DNA of 47,951 nt from Kiritimatiellales bacterium (GCA_003230915.1 QIHI01000048.1:1-47951), one strand, 5' to 3'; numbered from the stretch's first letter, positions 1-10,546 are shown. The notes: generated by a model from the letters alone, not told the origin. A program made the numbers and translations.

Positions 1-1
1 C

Positions 2-763
2 GTGGAATATGAAATCGGCGAGCGTGTACGCGCCTATATCGTTGCGGTGTGCGAGCGTGAGCGCGGTCCGGAAATCATTCTGTCTCGGAACCACCCCGAC
101 TTTGTCCGCCGCCTGTTCGAACTGGAGATTTCCGAGATTGCCGATGGCACGATGGAGATCAAGGGTATTGCCAGAGAGGCGGGCTACCGCAGCAAGGTGG
201 CCGTTATTTCCCACGACGACCGCGTCGATCCCGTTGGAGCCTGCGTCGGCATGCGCGGCATGCGCGTAAAGAATATTGTGCGCGAACTCTCCGGTGAGAA
301 AATTGATATCGTGCGCTGGAGCGACGATATCAATACGCTGATTACCAACGCCTTGGCTCCGGCTCGCCTGAAGCATGTCGAGGCCGATGAAGCCACGCAG
401 ACGGTCACCGTTACAGTGGAGCCAGATCAACTTTCACTGGCGATCGGGAAGCGCGGGCAAAATGCACGCCTGACCTCCAAATTGACCGGTTGGCGTGTCG
501 ATATCCAGAAAGACGAAGAGAGTATGGACTTCGAAGAGCGCGTTGCGGTTGCCGTTAGCAAACTGGCGACCGTCGAAGGGATTGGCGATGAGTTTGCTGA
601 GCACTTGGTTTTCGCCGGGTTCCTAACCCTTGAAGGCATTCTGGCGGCCGACCAGTCCGATCTTGAAGCGATCGAGGATATTTCCGCCGATCAAGCGCAA
701 GCCATTTGGCACGCCGCCGAAACCGCATACATAAAAGAACATGGTGAGATAGAAGATGATTAA
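2..763 (+). CDS. nusA: Transcription termination/antitermination factor NusA, C-terminal part (truncated by window start)
   Basis: Protein has KH-domain-type sequence (VDPVGACVGMRGMRVKNIVRELSGEKIDIVRW; LAIGKRGQNARLTSKLTGWRVDI); directly upstream of and overlapping infB. Confidence 0.95.
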   Translation: MEYEIGERVRAYIVAVCERERGPEIILSRNHPDFVRRLFELEISEIADGTMEIKGIAREAGYRSKVAVISHDDRVDPVGACVGMRGMRVKNIVRELSGEKIDIVRWSDDINTLITNALAPARLKHVEADEATQTVTVTVEPDQLSLAIGKRGQNARLTSKLTGWRVDIQKDEESMDFEERVAVAVSKLATVEGIGDEFAEHLVFAGFLTLEGILAADQSDLEAIEDISADQAQAIWHAAETAYIKEHGEIEDD

Positions 764-2849
764 ACTCCACGAAGTAGCCAAAGACGTCGATGTTTCCGCC
801 GAGGAGCTTATCGAAATTCTGCAGGACATCGACATTGCCGTCGAGGGACCCGATTCTGAACTTACCGACGAGCAAATTGCCAAGGTTTGCGACGAACTGG
901 GCTATAACTCGATCGAGACCGCACGCACCGAAAACGCTCCGGCCGAAACTGCGGAACCGGAAGCCCCTGCCACGGAGGAGCCTACCGCCGAGGTAGCCAC
1001 CGACGCGGCGCCTGCTGCTGAAGCGTCTGAATCGGAAGCCGATGCCGTAGACTCCAACCTCATCGAACTCAAGAAACCGAAGGTCATCGTCAAAGATTTT
1101 GCCCTGATGATGGATATGAAGCCAAACCAGGTGATTACCGAGTTGATGCGGATGAATATCTTCGCCTCCATCAACGCCGAGATCGACCTAAAGGTTGCGA
1201 AGGCAATCGGTGAAAAACACGGGTTTACCGTCCGCAAGGAAGAAAAGAAAAAGGCTCCGGCCTCGCAGCCAAAGGCCAAAAAGATCGCCGCCAAAAAGGC
1301 CGCTGCCGCTCCAGATTCTCCGGACACCCTGTTGCCGCGTCCGCCAGTGGTTACCTTCATGGGTCACGTCGACCACGGTAAAACCTCATTACTCGACCGC
1401 ATTCGCGACACCCGCGTAACGGCGGGCGAGTCCGGCGGAATTACCCAGCACATTGGCGCATACACGGTCGAGATCAACGACCACAAGATTACCTTCCTCG
1501 ATACACCCGGCCACGCCGCCTTCACGGCGATGCGTGCCCGCGGCGCAAACCTGACCGATGTGGTGGTGCTCGTGGTGGCCGCTGACGACGGCGTGATGCC
1601 GCAGACGATTGAGGCCATCAAGCACGCACAAGCCGCTGGGGTCTGTATCATCATTGCGATGAATAAGATGGATCTGCGCTCGGCCAATCCCGACCGCCTG
1701 AAGCAGCAGCTTCAGGAAAACGAAATCATGGTCGAGGACTGGGGCGGATCGATCGGTTGCTGTCCTGTCAGCGCCATGACCGGAGAAGGTGTCGATGGAC
1801 TGCTCGAACGCATTATTCTTGAATCCGAAATGCTTGAACTCAAGGCCAACCCCAACAAGCCAGCGAACGGCTTTGTGGTGGAGGCTCAGATGGAGCCCGG
1901 CATGGGGCCAACCGCCAGCCTGCTCGTCAAAAGCGGAAGTCTCAACGTGGGCGACAGCGTGGTTTGCGGATCATACTGGGGACGAGTCAAGGCGCTCATC
2001 AGTGACCAAGGCAAGAAGGTTCGCTCGGCAGGGCCATCGACCGCCGTTAAAATCATGGGCTTGACCAGTGTTCCGGGCGCCGGCGACGAATTCCAAGTGA
2101 TGGAGAACGATCGGGAAGCCCGGGGGATTTCCGAAGAGATGCAGCAGGAAGACCGTACGCAGGCACTCGAAGGGGCCGCCACTCCGAAGAAGATGTCGCT
2201 CGACGACCTGTTCGGAGCCGCCGCCACGGCTGAAAAAAAAGAACTTAAAGTCATTATTAAGGCCGATGTGCAAGGTTCCCTCGAAGCGATTAGCCACTCC
2301 CTTAAAGGCATCAAGAGCGACAAGGTCGACATTAAAATCATTTCCAACGATGTCGGAAATATAACCGTAAATGATGTGATGCTTGCTAGTGCGTCGAACG
2401 CGATCATTCTTGGCTTCCACACCGGCAAGGAAAACGGAGCCAACGCCGGCGCCAAGCGCGAAGGGGTCGAAGTCCGTCTTTACAGCATTATCTATGAACT
2501 CATCGACGACGTAGAGAGCGCCATGAAGGGGTTGCTCGATCGAGAGTTGCGTGAGCAGGTGATCGGTGAGGCGGAAATTCGCGAGGTATTCGAACTCAGC
2601 AAGAAGAGCAAGATTGCCGGTTGCATGGTGATGAGCGGCCGCGTGACCGCGAAAGCCAGCATCCGCATCAAGCGCGGAAAGGATATCCTCTTTGAAGGGT
2701 TGATCGGTTCGCTCAAGCGATTCCAAAACGAAGCCGCCGAAGTCCGCCAGGGGCAGGAGTGTGGTATTCGACCGAACAATTTCACCAACTTTGAAGCGGG
2801 CGACACAATCGAGGCCTATCTTGTCGAAAAGATCACGCAGGAGCTGTAG
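756..2849 (+). CDS. infB: Translation initiation factor IF-2
   Basis: GTPase motifs [27 protein letters not shown]; canonical nusA-infB order; start overlaps nusA stop. Confidence 0.98.
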   Translation: MIKLHEVAKDVDVSAEELIEILQDIDIAVEGPDSELTDEQIAKVCDELGYNSIETARTENAPAETAEPEAPATEEPTAEVATDAAPAAEASESEADAVDSNLIELKKPKVIVKDFALMMDMKPNQVITELMRMNIFASINAEIDLKVAKAIGEKHGFTVRKEEKKKAPASQPKAKKIAAKKAAAAPDSPDTLLPRPPVVTFMGHVDHGKTSLLDRIRDTRVTAGESGGITQHIGAYTVEINDHKITFLDTPGHAAFTAMRARGANLTDVVVLVVAADDGVMPQTIEAIKHAQAAGVCIIIAMNKMDLRSANPDRLKQQLQENEIMVEDWGGSIGCCPVSAMTGEGVDGLLERIILESEMLELKANPNKPANGFVVEAQMEPGMGPTASLLVKSGSLNVGDSVVCGSYWGRVKALISDQGKKVRSAGPSTAVKIMGLTSVPGAGDEFQVMENDREARGISEEMQQEDRTQALEGAATPKKMSLDDLFGAAATAEKKELKVIIKADVQGSLEAISHSLKGIKSDKVDIKIISNDVGNITVNDVMLASASNAIILGFHTGKENGANAGAKREGVEVRLYSIIYELIDDVESAMKGLLDRELREQVIGEAEIREVFELSKKSKIAGCMVMSGRVTAKASIRIKRGKDILFEGLIGSLKRFQNEAAEVRQGQECGIRPNNFTNFEAGDTIEAYLVEKITQEL

Positions 2850-2874
2850 GGCGCTCTGCCATTTTGACTCTAAT

Positions 2875-2906
2875 AAGCCGTCCTGTTGCAGGGCGGCTTT
2901 TTCGTT
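2875..2906 (+). terminator. Rho-independent terminator after infB
   Basis: Stem AAGCCGTCCTG-TTGC-AGGGCGGCTT followed by a T-rich tract, 25 nt after the infB stop. Confidence 0.8.
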
Positions 2907-2989
2907 TTAAAAGTGGATACCTACACGTCAATTTGAAGGGGCTTAGTGAGTGCTATCACCACCAATATCTTCGATGCTCTCGGATTTTA

Positions 2990-3755
2990 TCCAAAGCCTT
3001 GAGGTTCTTTCGGAGGTCGGTACATCTGCCGGGCGAACCACCGGCTACACCTATGCACCGGACAAGCGTGTTACCCCCCTAACCCAGTATCTGGAAAAAG
3101 ACGAACAAACCCTCCCTGTTCGCACCGACTTCGACCTCGACGAACAGGCCAATGTCCTACGTATCTCCGAACCACGCGGCCCGCTATGTCGAAAGCTATC
3201 AGCGCGACATCCAAGATCGCGCCATCGCCGTCACCAACATTGAAAACCAAGTCATGACGATCGACTACGCCCTCGGCGACTTTATCAACCAAATCACCCA
3301 CTTCGATCAGTCCGCCATCACCAACGTATATGATTCAGCCGGTCGTTTGACCCAGATGGCCTACTCCGGTGGAACCACCCTCGACTACAGTTATTATCCC
3401 GATGGCGAATTGAAGACGAGTGCCGATAGCTTAAGCTCGATTTCGAATTCTTATGATCGACTCAACCGCCTCACAAACCAGATTGTTCAAGTCGGCAATC
3501 TGCAATCGGAAATTGGCAATACGTTTGATTCAGTCGGCAACATCACCAACACCACCATCCAGACCGGCTGGATACCGCAGGTCGAGGGGGCAAACTTCTG
3601 GATCGCCGCATCAGCCGTATCGCAGGAAGCAAAACGAATTTATTCGTTTACGCCGACAACCAAGTCGTCGCCGATCTCGATGGCTCGGGTAACCTCCTGC
3701 GCACCTATGTCTGGGGCAAGGCATCGACAACTTGCTCAGCTTCACCGACCTATAA
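2990..3755 (+). pseudogene. Decayed RHS/YD-repeat protein fragment
   Basis: YD-repeat-like segments spread over more than one frame: GRTTGYTYAPDKR..., NVYDSAGRLTQMAYSGGTTLDYSYYPDGEL, SYDRLNRLTNQI, then LDRRISRIAGSKTNLFVYADNQVVADLDGSGNLLRTYVWGK; a further 1-nt shift restores GIDNLLSFTDL-stop. No intact start. Confidence 0.8.
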
Positions 3756-3899
3756 AATTGAGCTTCCATTCGTATATTTGGTTTCTCATATTTTATAGCT
3801 CACCTTTGAGTGCAGACTGATTGAAAAGCCAGATAAATAGGCGAAGATGATCGGAGAAGAGAAGGTCAATCCGGACGCAATTGCCCTTGGATATTCCTA

Positions 3900-4853
3900 T
3901 TAGAGTTCTTTCCAGAAGCCGGTCGGCTCCTGGCCGATACGCCAGTAGGCGGTACCGCGGATGGGGTGGCGGGCGTAAAGATCGACCTTGGCCTTTAGGG
4001 ACTGGACGGTTTCGTAGTGGACATTGATCGTGACGGTTTCGGTGAAGAAGTAGCTTCCGCCGGTCTCGGGGTTCCATGTGGATGTAATGTCTTTTTCCAG
4101 TAGCTCCTCCACGATTTCTGCGTTTTTGTAGGCTCGCGCAAGGGTGGGGGTTTGCCAACCACGCCCGTAGAGTGGGATTCCCATAATAAGTTTATCGGAG
4201 GGGATGGTTGAGCGCGCGTAGTCATAGATTTTCTCACACCATGGCAACGAGGCGACGGGGCCGGGGCCGCCGCCGCGGTAGTGTTCGTCGTAGGCCATGA
4301 CGATGATACGGTCGGCGATCATGCCGATGAAGGGATAGTCAAAGGCATCGTTGGGGTTTGTCCGTTTATGGTCGGCCCAACGTGCCATGACGGCCACGCT
4401 GAAAAGCTTGTCTTTGGGTAACGCTTTCTTGACGCCGGCAAGAAAATCGAGATAAGCGGTTCCGTCGTTTCCCTCGATGCTTTCGAAGTCGATTTGGATG
4501 CCATCGAAAGGAGCCGCGCGCTCGGTAATTCCGGCAATGATCCGGTTGCGAAAGGGGAGTTCGGGATTGAGATAGATGTGCGCCAGCGTCGGATTCCAGG
4601 GGAGGGTGATAACGAGATGATAGCGGGCTCCAGGGCGCGCACCGGGCAGAGTGGGTGGTAGAAGGTGGCCACCCTTTAGATTGCCGTCGCCATCAATCTG
4701 CGCACTGAAGCAGGCAATATCGGTGATGGGGGATTGGGCGGGAAAGTGCTTTTCCTCGCCCTTCATGAGATAGGCCCATGTTTCAGGGAGGGAGGCAGCT
4801 TGGCTACACGTTGCAGAGCAGCTCAGCAGGAGTGCGATAAGAATATTTTTCAT
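3900..4853 (-). CDS. Secreted glycoside hydrolase family 18-like protein
   Basis: N-terminal signal peptide (MKNILIALLLSCSATCSQA); catalytic-type motif FDGIQIDFESIEG (DxxDxDxE-like); IIVMAYDEHYRGGGPGPVASL and IMGIPLYGRGW are typical of the family. Confidence 0.85.
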   Translation of the reverse strand: MKNILIALLLSCSATCSQAASLPETWAYLMKGEEKHFPAQSPITDIACFSAQIDGDGNLKGGHLLPPTLPGARPGARYHLVITLPWNPTLAHIYLNPELPFRNRIIAGITERAAPFDGIQIDFESIEGNDGTAYLDFLAGVKKALPKDKLFSVAVMARWADHKRTNPNDAFDYPFIGMIADRIIVMAYDEHYRGGGPGPVASLPWCEKIYDYARSTIPSDKLIMGIPLYGRGWQTPTLARAYKNAEIVEELLEKDITSTWNPETGGSYFFTETVTINVHYETVQSLKAKVDLYARHPIRGTAYWRIGQEPTGFWKEL

Positions 4854-4903
4854 AACCGCCCACGGTAGATGGAGGGCGGCGACCTGTCAAGAAAGGGCGA
4901 GAA

Positions 4904-7900
4904 TTATGCCGCTCCAGCCTTAGGTTCGGCATTCTTGTTGGGCATGACAATTTCCGAGGCCACCTTTTTAAAGGGAAGGCTGATTGTGAGTGCGGTGACA
5001 TCACCCTTCCGGTATTCGAGATCAATTGTCCCGCCCATCATCTGGACATAGCGCTGGGCGAGAGAGAGGCCATACTGCATCTCCTCGATTTCGCGATCCT
5101 CTGTACCGAAAATCCGGGAGAGCCGCTCGTCCTCTTTCGCCGCTCCGGTGTAGGCCAGTTCAAAGTTTACAGAAACGGAGTTACCTTCTTCCGACTTATG
5201 CGCAGCATGCAGGCCGAGTCGGCCTTTATCGGTATGGGCGAGGGCATAGCCCAGTACGATACCCAGCACTTTACGAACCTTTTCCTCATCGCCCTCCACG
5301 AGTTTGGGCAGATTGTGGGCGGACTGGTATTGCGCATAGCTTACCGCAAAGAATAACTTCTTGGTTTTGGCACGGGCGGAAAACTGTTGGTCAAGGTCGT
5401 GGATCAGTTCGTGCAGGTTGCATTTGGTGGGTTTAACATCGTCGGAGCCGTCGGCGAGGTGACTGAGTTCTCGGCGATAGTTCATGGTATCGATCAGGGT
5501 GCGGCAGTTTCGATTAATGATTTCCATATTAAACTTTTGTGCCTCCGTGAGATTCTCGGCCGTTCCAATTGCGGTGGCAGACTGCACCACGGGATCGAGC
5601 GAGGTTTGGATGGCTTCCGTAACTTCATCAACAATTTTACTGTTTTTTTGATTGGCGGTCTGAGCTTCATCAAGATTTTGCTGGAGTTCGGCCTGCCGTT
5701 TTTTCAGTTCGGAAATATCGTTTACGACGGCAAGAACCAGTTGCCGTTCTTCGATCTGGATCATGCTTAGGGAGACAAGACTATGGAAGGTTGCTTTGTC
5801 GGCTTTCCGGAATTGCCACTCGAAGTTGGCATGCCCAGTCTTCAGCACCGAACGAAACTGCTCGTTGGCCAGATCGAGGGAGAGGTTGTTTCCGGGTTGC
5901 TGCTTCGGGGAAAGGGCCTCAATGGTTTTGCCTACCAGAGTTTTGGTGGTTTCTTCGCCAAACAGATGAGCAGCGGCCAGATTGGCAGATCCAATCTTTC
6001 CGGTTTTCGGATCGATCTGGAAGAAGGCATCGGCCGATGCCTGGAAAAGGGTACGGTAGTATTTTTCCTTTTGGCGTAACTCCTTTTGCTCGTCCTTGAC
6101 GTGTTTGATTTCGGCGAGGTTATCTTTTTTTATTCGCGCGATTTCCGCCTCGATTCCTTTGGCATCCTGTCCGGAACGTTTGATCATTTCCGCAAGGTCA
6201 AATTCGGCATTCTCTCGCCCTTTTTGAGACTCGGTCAGTTCGTTGCTACGTGTGTCGATGGTTTGCTGAAGAGTCTCGGATTTCTTTTTCAGGGTTGCTT
6301 CAGTTTTCTGCATTGCGGTTTCGTTTTTCTTGTGCAGTTTAATCTGTGTATTGAGTTCTTCTGTTTTTTGTTCGATCAGCGCATCGAGATTTTCTTGGCT
6401 GGAATTGAAGGCCAACTGGAGCTCCTTCAGCTCTTTTTCAGAGCGGATACGGAGGTCGGTTTCGGTCTGTAGCTTTTCGGAAAACGTTTGGATGGTTTTC
6501 TCTAGCTCGGTTCTCTGTTTCCCGAGGAGCTCTTTCTGCTGGCGGAGATCGCCTTCTGTTTGCTTGAGTACTTTTATCTCATTTTGAAGGGATGTGGTTT
6601 CCTTTTCAATCAGTTGGGTTTGATCGGATTTTTCTCGCTCAAGATATTCCTGCGCCTCGGATAGGGCAGCCGCGAGCTGTTGCTGCTCTTTAATGGCCTT
6701 GGCCAAATCCTCGGCTTGAATTTTAGATTGCTCCTGAAGTGCCTCTTTCTCTTGCAGAAGGTCGCCAGCTTGCTTGCGCAACCGAATTTCCCCGAGCCGA
6801 ATTTCCGCGATGTTAAGATTTAATTTTTGAGTTTCGCGCTCAATCAGCTGATCTTGACGGGTATTTGTTTGTTCAAGCTTTTGCTCGGCCTGTTGCCGTT
6901 CGACCTCTGCCTCCTCGCGCGCCTGAACTTGGTTGCTATTTTCCCGAGCCTTTGATTCCAACGCTTTTTCCAGATCTTTAATGCGTTCGCCGAGCGACTT
7001 TTCCTGCTGGCGGAGGGCTTTTTCATGAATTTGTTTTTTGGCCAACTCCCGCTTCAAGGTCTTGGTTTCTTCCTCGATTCGAAGGTTGAACTGCTGCTTG
7101 AGTTCGTCGAGTTCTTCCGTATTCTTGATCAGTTTTGTGGTAGCATTTTTACGTTCATCCACTTCATGCTCAAGCTCGGTGGTGTGCTGCTCCGTGAGTG
7201 TTTGAATACGTTCCTGAGCCGCCTTCAGTAGGACATCGATTTTCTTTAGCTGATTTTCCGCAGTACGGCGGGCGGTATGCTCGGTGCCGAATTCTTTCTT
7301 TTGCGCTTCGGCGAGTTTGTCCGCTTTCTGCTTGCTCGTTTTTTCAAGTGATTCGAGTTCCTTTTGGTAGGTAAGCAGTCCGGCCTGGTTGGTTTCAAGA
7401 GTGGCTTCGGTTTGTTTGTGGCGGGTAATTTCCTGTTTAAGCAGCTTTCCGCGGTCGGTGGCGAAGGCTTCGAGCTTCCGCAATTCGTTCTCCTTGATCT
7501 CGATGAGCTCTTCCCACTTCTTGCGCTTATCGGTTTCGTTTCCGAGTTCGGTCAACCGGCTGGCCAGCTGCTCTTCAAGTTGTTTTTGGTGGGTTAGTAA
7601 CGTCTTTTCGTTGCGCCGCAATAGTTCCTCGGTGCGTTTGCGTTCGTTGAACTGTTCCTTGAATTCGTGTTGGCGGTTGTCGAGTTCGGCCTCGCGAATC
7701 GTGAGCGTTTGGTTGGTGTTGCGCAGGTCGGTGACCGTCTTGGCATATTCGATTTTTGATTTTTCAAGTTCGCTGGTGCGCCGGCGAAGATGTTGTTCGA
7801 GTTGCTGGCGTTCGTGTTTGGCCTCGCCCTCTTTTTCTTTCCGGTCGGTGATCTCGAGGGAGAGTCCAACGGTGCCCTCGACCAGTCCGTCGTCGGAGAC

Positions 7901-9313
7901 GAGAGGAATCTGGACGGTTTCCATCCACCCGGATTTTTTGCGGGTTTCATATGGGCGCTCGATTCGGCTGAGGGTGCCGCTCTTCATGACGTCGATGGCG
8001 TTTTTATCGTGATCACGCGGCGTGGCGGGCATAACTTCGAAAATAGTTTTTCCAATCCAGGCTTCCTGGGGAATACCGGTTCGGTCGGCCAGTTTCCGGC
8101 TGGCATAGAGATAGCGACAGCGGGTGTCCTTCACGTGAACATCGGCCGGAAGAGCATCGAGTATACGGTGCATGAAGCGGGTTTGGCTGGTCAGTTCTTC
8201 CAGTTCACGCCGTTGCTGACTGACATTCTGCTGAGCCCCGCGGATGCCGACGAGTGTACGGTCTTCGACGAGTCCGATTACGTTGTTAACCAGGTTAAGT
8301 CGGTTCCCGCGCGGGTCTTGCCGGACGGATTCGAAGTTGGACAGTTTGTAATTTGAGGCAATCAGCTTTTTGATGGCCTCGTGATTTTTGAAGGGGCCGC
8401 ACCCACCGGTGAGTTCGCTGATTCCTTTACCAACCAGTGCTGAGGGGGAGCTTCCGTACAGTGCGGCGAATGTTTCGCTACAGGCGACAATTTTCATCTT
8501 TTCCATGATGGCTACAGCCATTTTTTCGGCGGAATCAATCAGCGGGATAGGAGCTTCGGGGGCGAGGTGGTAATACCCCTCGATGGTTTCTCCAACGAAG
8601 CGGGCGTGGCGTGCAGTTTCTGCCTTTTCCAGAAGCTGCTCTTTGTGGAATGGCGTAACATCCGAAATCCAACCCATATAACTTTCAACATCCTGGCGAG
8701 CATTGAGTACCTTGTTTGCACGGCAGGCCACGTGGGTTTCAACCCCTTTGGCCTTCTGGAAGCGGAAGGTGATCGAGAGGGGATCGTTCCCTTTGAGAAA
8801 AGTAGCCCACGCTTGGTTGAAGCGCTCGCGATCTTTGGGATGGATGGCGCTTTGAAAGCCTTCTTTTAGAGCCTTTTTGGGATAGAGACCGGAGAGCGTT
8901 TGCAGCGCCGAGTTAATGTAGATGCATTTCCCAGTCAGATCTATTTGAAACATGCCGATCTCGGCCTCGAAGAGAATATTTTGGTAACGGCTTGTGGTTT
9001 GCTTTAGCGCTTTTTTGGATTGTTCGAGCTTCTGATTGGTTCCCGTGAGGGATTCACGAGTGCTTCCAAGTTCGGAGGTTACGTCTTTAAGCTGTCGGCA
9101 GGCCGCGTTGAATCGCTGTTGGAACAAAAAGAAGAGGGTGATGGAGCAGAGAAGAAGGGCGCCGATAATAAAAAAGGCAGTCATATTCATCTCGACTGGG
9201 AAAGTGGCATTCAGTCGTTCGGCAGTCTGAGCGTGAGAGGTTCCGGGCCACAACATAGCAAGTGCTGCTCCTGCAAGGAGGGCAATGAATTTTGTATTTG
9301 GATGCATTCTCAT
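4904..9313 (-). CDS. Membrane multi-PAS protein with long coiled coil and degenerate histidine-kinase C-terminus (putative pseudokinase)
   Basis: 1469 aa: signal/TM N-terminus, three PAS-like regions, several hundred residues of E/K/Q-rich heptad-like sequence, a fourth PAS (YYRTLFQASADAFFQIDPKTGKIGSAN), then a HisKA/HATPase-like tail (VEGDEEKVRKVLGIVLGYALAHTDKG ... YGLSLAQRYVQMMGGTIDLEYRKGDVTALTISLPF). Confidence 0.85.
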   Translation of the reverse strand: MRMHPNTKFIALLAGAALAMLWPGTSHAQTAERLNATFPVEMNMTAFFIIGALLLCSITLFFLFQQRFNAACRQLKDVTSELGSTRESLTGTNQKLEQSKKALKQTTSRYQNILFEAEIGMFQIDLTGKCIYINSALQTLSGLYPKKALKEGFQSAIHPKDRERFNQAWATFLKGNDPLSITFRFQKAKGVETHVACRANKVLNARQDVESYMGWISDVTPFHKEQLLEKAETARHARFVGETIEGYYHLAPEAPIPLIDSAEKMAVAIMEKMKIVACSETFAALYGSSPSALVGKGISELTGGCGPFKNHEAIKKLIASNYKLSNFESVRQDPRGNRLNLVNNVIGLVEDRTLVGIRGAQQNVSQQRRELEELTSQTRFMHRILDALPADVHVKDTRCRYLYASRKLADRTGIPQEAWIGKTIFEVMPATPRDHDKNAIDVMKSGTLSRIERPYETRKKSGWMETVQIPLVSDDGLVEGTVGLSLEITDRKEKEGEAKHERQQLEQHLRRRTSELEKSKIEYAKTVTDLRNTNQTLTIREAELDNRQHEFKEQFNERKRTEELLRRNEKTLLTHQKQLEEQLASRLTELGNETDKRKKWEELIEIKENELRKLEAFATDRGKLLKQEITRHKQTEATLETNQAGLLTYQKELESLEKTSKQKADKLAEAQKKEFGTEHTARRTAENQLKKIDVLLKAAQERIQTLTEQHTTELEHEVDERKNATTKLIKNTEELDELKQQFNLRIEEETKTLKRELAKKQIHEKALRQQEKSLGERIKDLEKALESKARENSNQVQAREEAEVERQQAEQKLEQTNTRQDQLIERETQKLNLNIAEIRLGEIRLRKQAGDLLQEKEALQEQSKIQAEDLAKAIKEQQQLAAALSEAQEYLEREKSDQTQLIEKETTSLQNEIKVLKQTEGDLRQQKELLGKQRTELEKTIQTFSEKLQTETDLRIRSEKELKELQLAFNSSQENLDALIEQKTEELNTQIKLHKKNETAMQKTEATLKKKSETLQQTIDTRSNELTESQKGRENAEFDLAEMIKRSGQDAKGIEAEIARIKKDNLAEIKHVKDEQKELRQKEKYYRTLFQASADAFFQIDPKTGKIGSANLAAAHLFGEETTKTLVGKTIEALSPKQQPGNNLSLDLANEQFRSVLKTGHANFEWQFRKADKATFHSLVSLSMIQIEERQLVLAVVNDISELKKRQAELQQNLDEAQTANQKNSKIVDEVTEAIQTSLDPVVQSATAIGTAENLTEAQKFNMEIINRNCRTLIDTMNYRRELSHLADGSDDVKPTKCNLHELIHDLDQQFSARAKTKKLFFAVSYAQYQSAHNLPKLVEGDEEKVRKVLGIVLGYALAHTDKGRLGLHAAHKSEEGNSVSVNFELAYTGAAKEDERLSRIFGTEDREIEEMQYGLSLAQRYVQMMGGTIDLEYRKGDVTALTISLPFKKVASEIVMPNKNAEPKAGAA

Positions 9314-9328
9314 TTCGGATACCTTTGA

Positions 9329-10546
9329 TTAATAGTCTGTGGTGTTCTCGGTGGATGCGGGAGAATTTTCCTCGAGTTTCGTCGGGCGCAGGAAAAAGAA
9401 GACCGCGCTGAAAAAAACGATATAGCCGGTCAGGGGCGCGGAAGAATTTTGAGAGGCCTCTTTTTTCGAGGAGTCGGATTTAGCATTTGGTTGCGCCATG
9501 GCAACCTCGGGGCTTGAGCTGGAGGTCTTCATTTCTTTAAGCAGGGCTTCCAGCCGAGAGGGCTTGATTTCCTCGGGGGAATTCGGTGTGCTAGTGGGGG
9601 TGGAGGCCAGGGCAACGGGTACCGGAGTGGTCTGTATCTTGGTTTCGGTGCTTTTCTTAATATCGGAAAGCAGCATGTCAATAGAGCGCGGGTTAACAGA
9701 GGTTTTGGCTTTGATTAAAATCATATCTCGCTGAAAAACAGGGGTCATGAGTTCGCACCCTTGTGCAGCGACGATCCGCTTTTCGGTAATCATTCTTAAG
9801 ATTACATCTTTCTTGAGCTGTATAACCCATGTGGAGTTGATCTTTAGCTTTCCATAGTCACCGATAATGATCTTACGGCTGGAGTCGGCAAGGAAGGTAT
9901 CGAATGGATTAGCCTTGGTTTCGATGTGTACCGTTCCGCCCAAAATGTGGAGTTCGGCGGCTCCGCCTTTGTCCGCCAAGGTGTTGAGATCTAGTTTTTG
10001 AATGCGATAGGTGGATTGATCGCGAATAAAAATCTTTCCGGAACCGCTGCCGTTATTGCCGATCGATAATGTTCCGGTCACCGTTGAGCGATCCTTGAGG
10101 GTAACGGATCCTTTGCTGGCGGAGGTTCCAAACGATTTGGCCGCCAGGGCCAGCCGCCCGTTCAAGGAGAGATTATCGCTGATCGTAAGGTTGGCATGAC
10201 CCGAAGAGGAGGCCGGGATGTTTACGGTGCGCTTGTGCTCGATGGGACTCCACATGTTGATGTTCCCGTTCCCTTGTAGGAATAGATCCTGACCATAGAG
10301 CATCATGCCGTTGTCGAGTTCGATGGTGCTGTTCACGGCAATTACGGCGTTGGGAGTACGGAAGTGCACGGACTCTTCTCCAGTGGGAACATGCTTGAGT
10401 TTCCACTTATAAGGGTCACTCCATTCGGCTTTAATTTCGTTGCCGCGCCAGAGATTTATTGATTGTGCCGAGGAGGAGATGGCCGCTCCGAAAAGTACGG
10501 CCAGTGTGAGTAAAGTATTTAGTTGGATTCTGTTTTTCATGTCCAT
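9329..10546 (-). CDS. Secreted/anchored protein with a probable beta-helix-like passenger and C-terminal TM segment, unknown function
   Basis: Signal peptide (TLLTLAVLFGAAISSSAQ); repeated short beta-like segments with LTISDNLSLNGRLAL, VTGTLSIGNNGSGSGKIFI; C-terminal hydrophobic PLTGYIVFFSAVFFFLRP; ends 15 nt upstream of the 4904-9313 gene on the same strand. Confidence 0.7.
   Translation of the reverse strand: MDMKNRIQLNTLLTLAVLFGAAISSSAQSINLWRGNEIKAEWSDPYKWKLKHVPTGEESVHFRTPNAVIAVNSTIELDNGMMLYGQDLFLQGNGNINMWSPIEHKRTVNIPASSSGHANLTISDNLSLNGRLALAAKSFGTSASKGSVTLKDRSTVTGTLSIGNNGSGSGKIFIRDQSTYRIQKLDLNTLADKGGAAELHILGGTVHIETKANPFDTFLADSSRKIIIGDYGKLKINSTWVIQLKKDVILRMITEKRIVAAQGCELMTPVFQRDMILIKAKTSVNPRSIDMLLSDIKKSTETKIQTTPVPVALASTPTSTPNSPEEIKPSRLEALLKEMKTSSSSPEVAMAQPNAKSDSSKKEASQNSSAPLTGYIVFFSAVFFFLRPTKLEENSPASTENTTDY

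Noticed and set aside
1971-2726. 251-aa minus-strand ORF (and 1886-2455) inside infB
   Set aside because: Shadow ORFs fully antisense to a clearly conserved IF-2 coding region; no recognisable domains.
7389-8012. 207-aa Ser-rich plus-strand ORF inside the PAS/coiled-coil gene
   Set aside because: Mirror of a Glu/Lys/Gln-rich coiled coil on the other strand, which naturally yields Ser/Phe/Leu-rich open frames.
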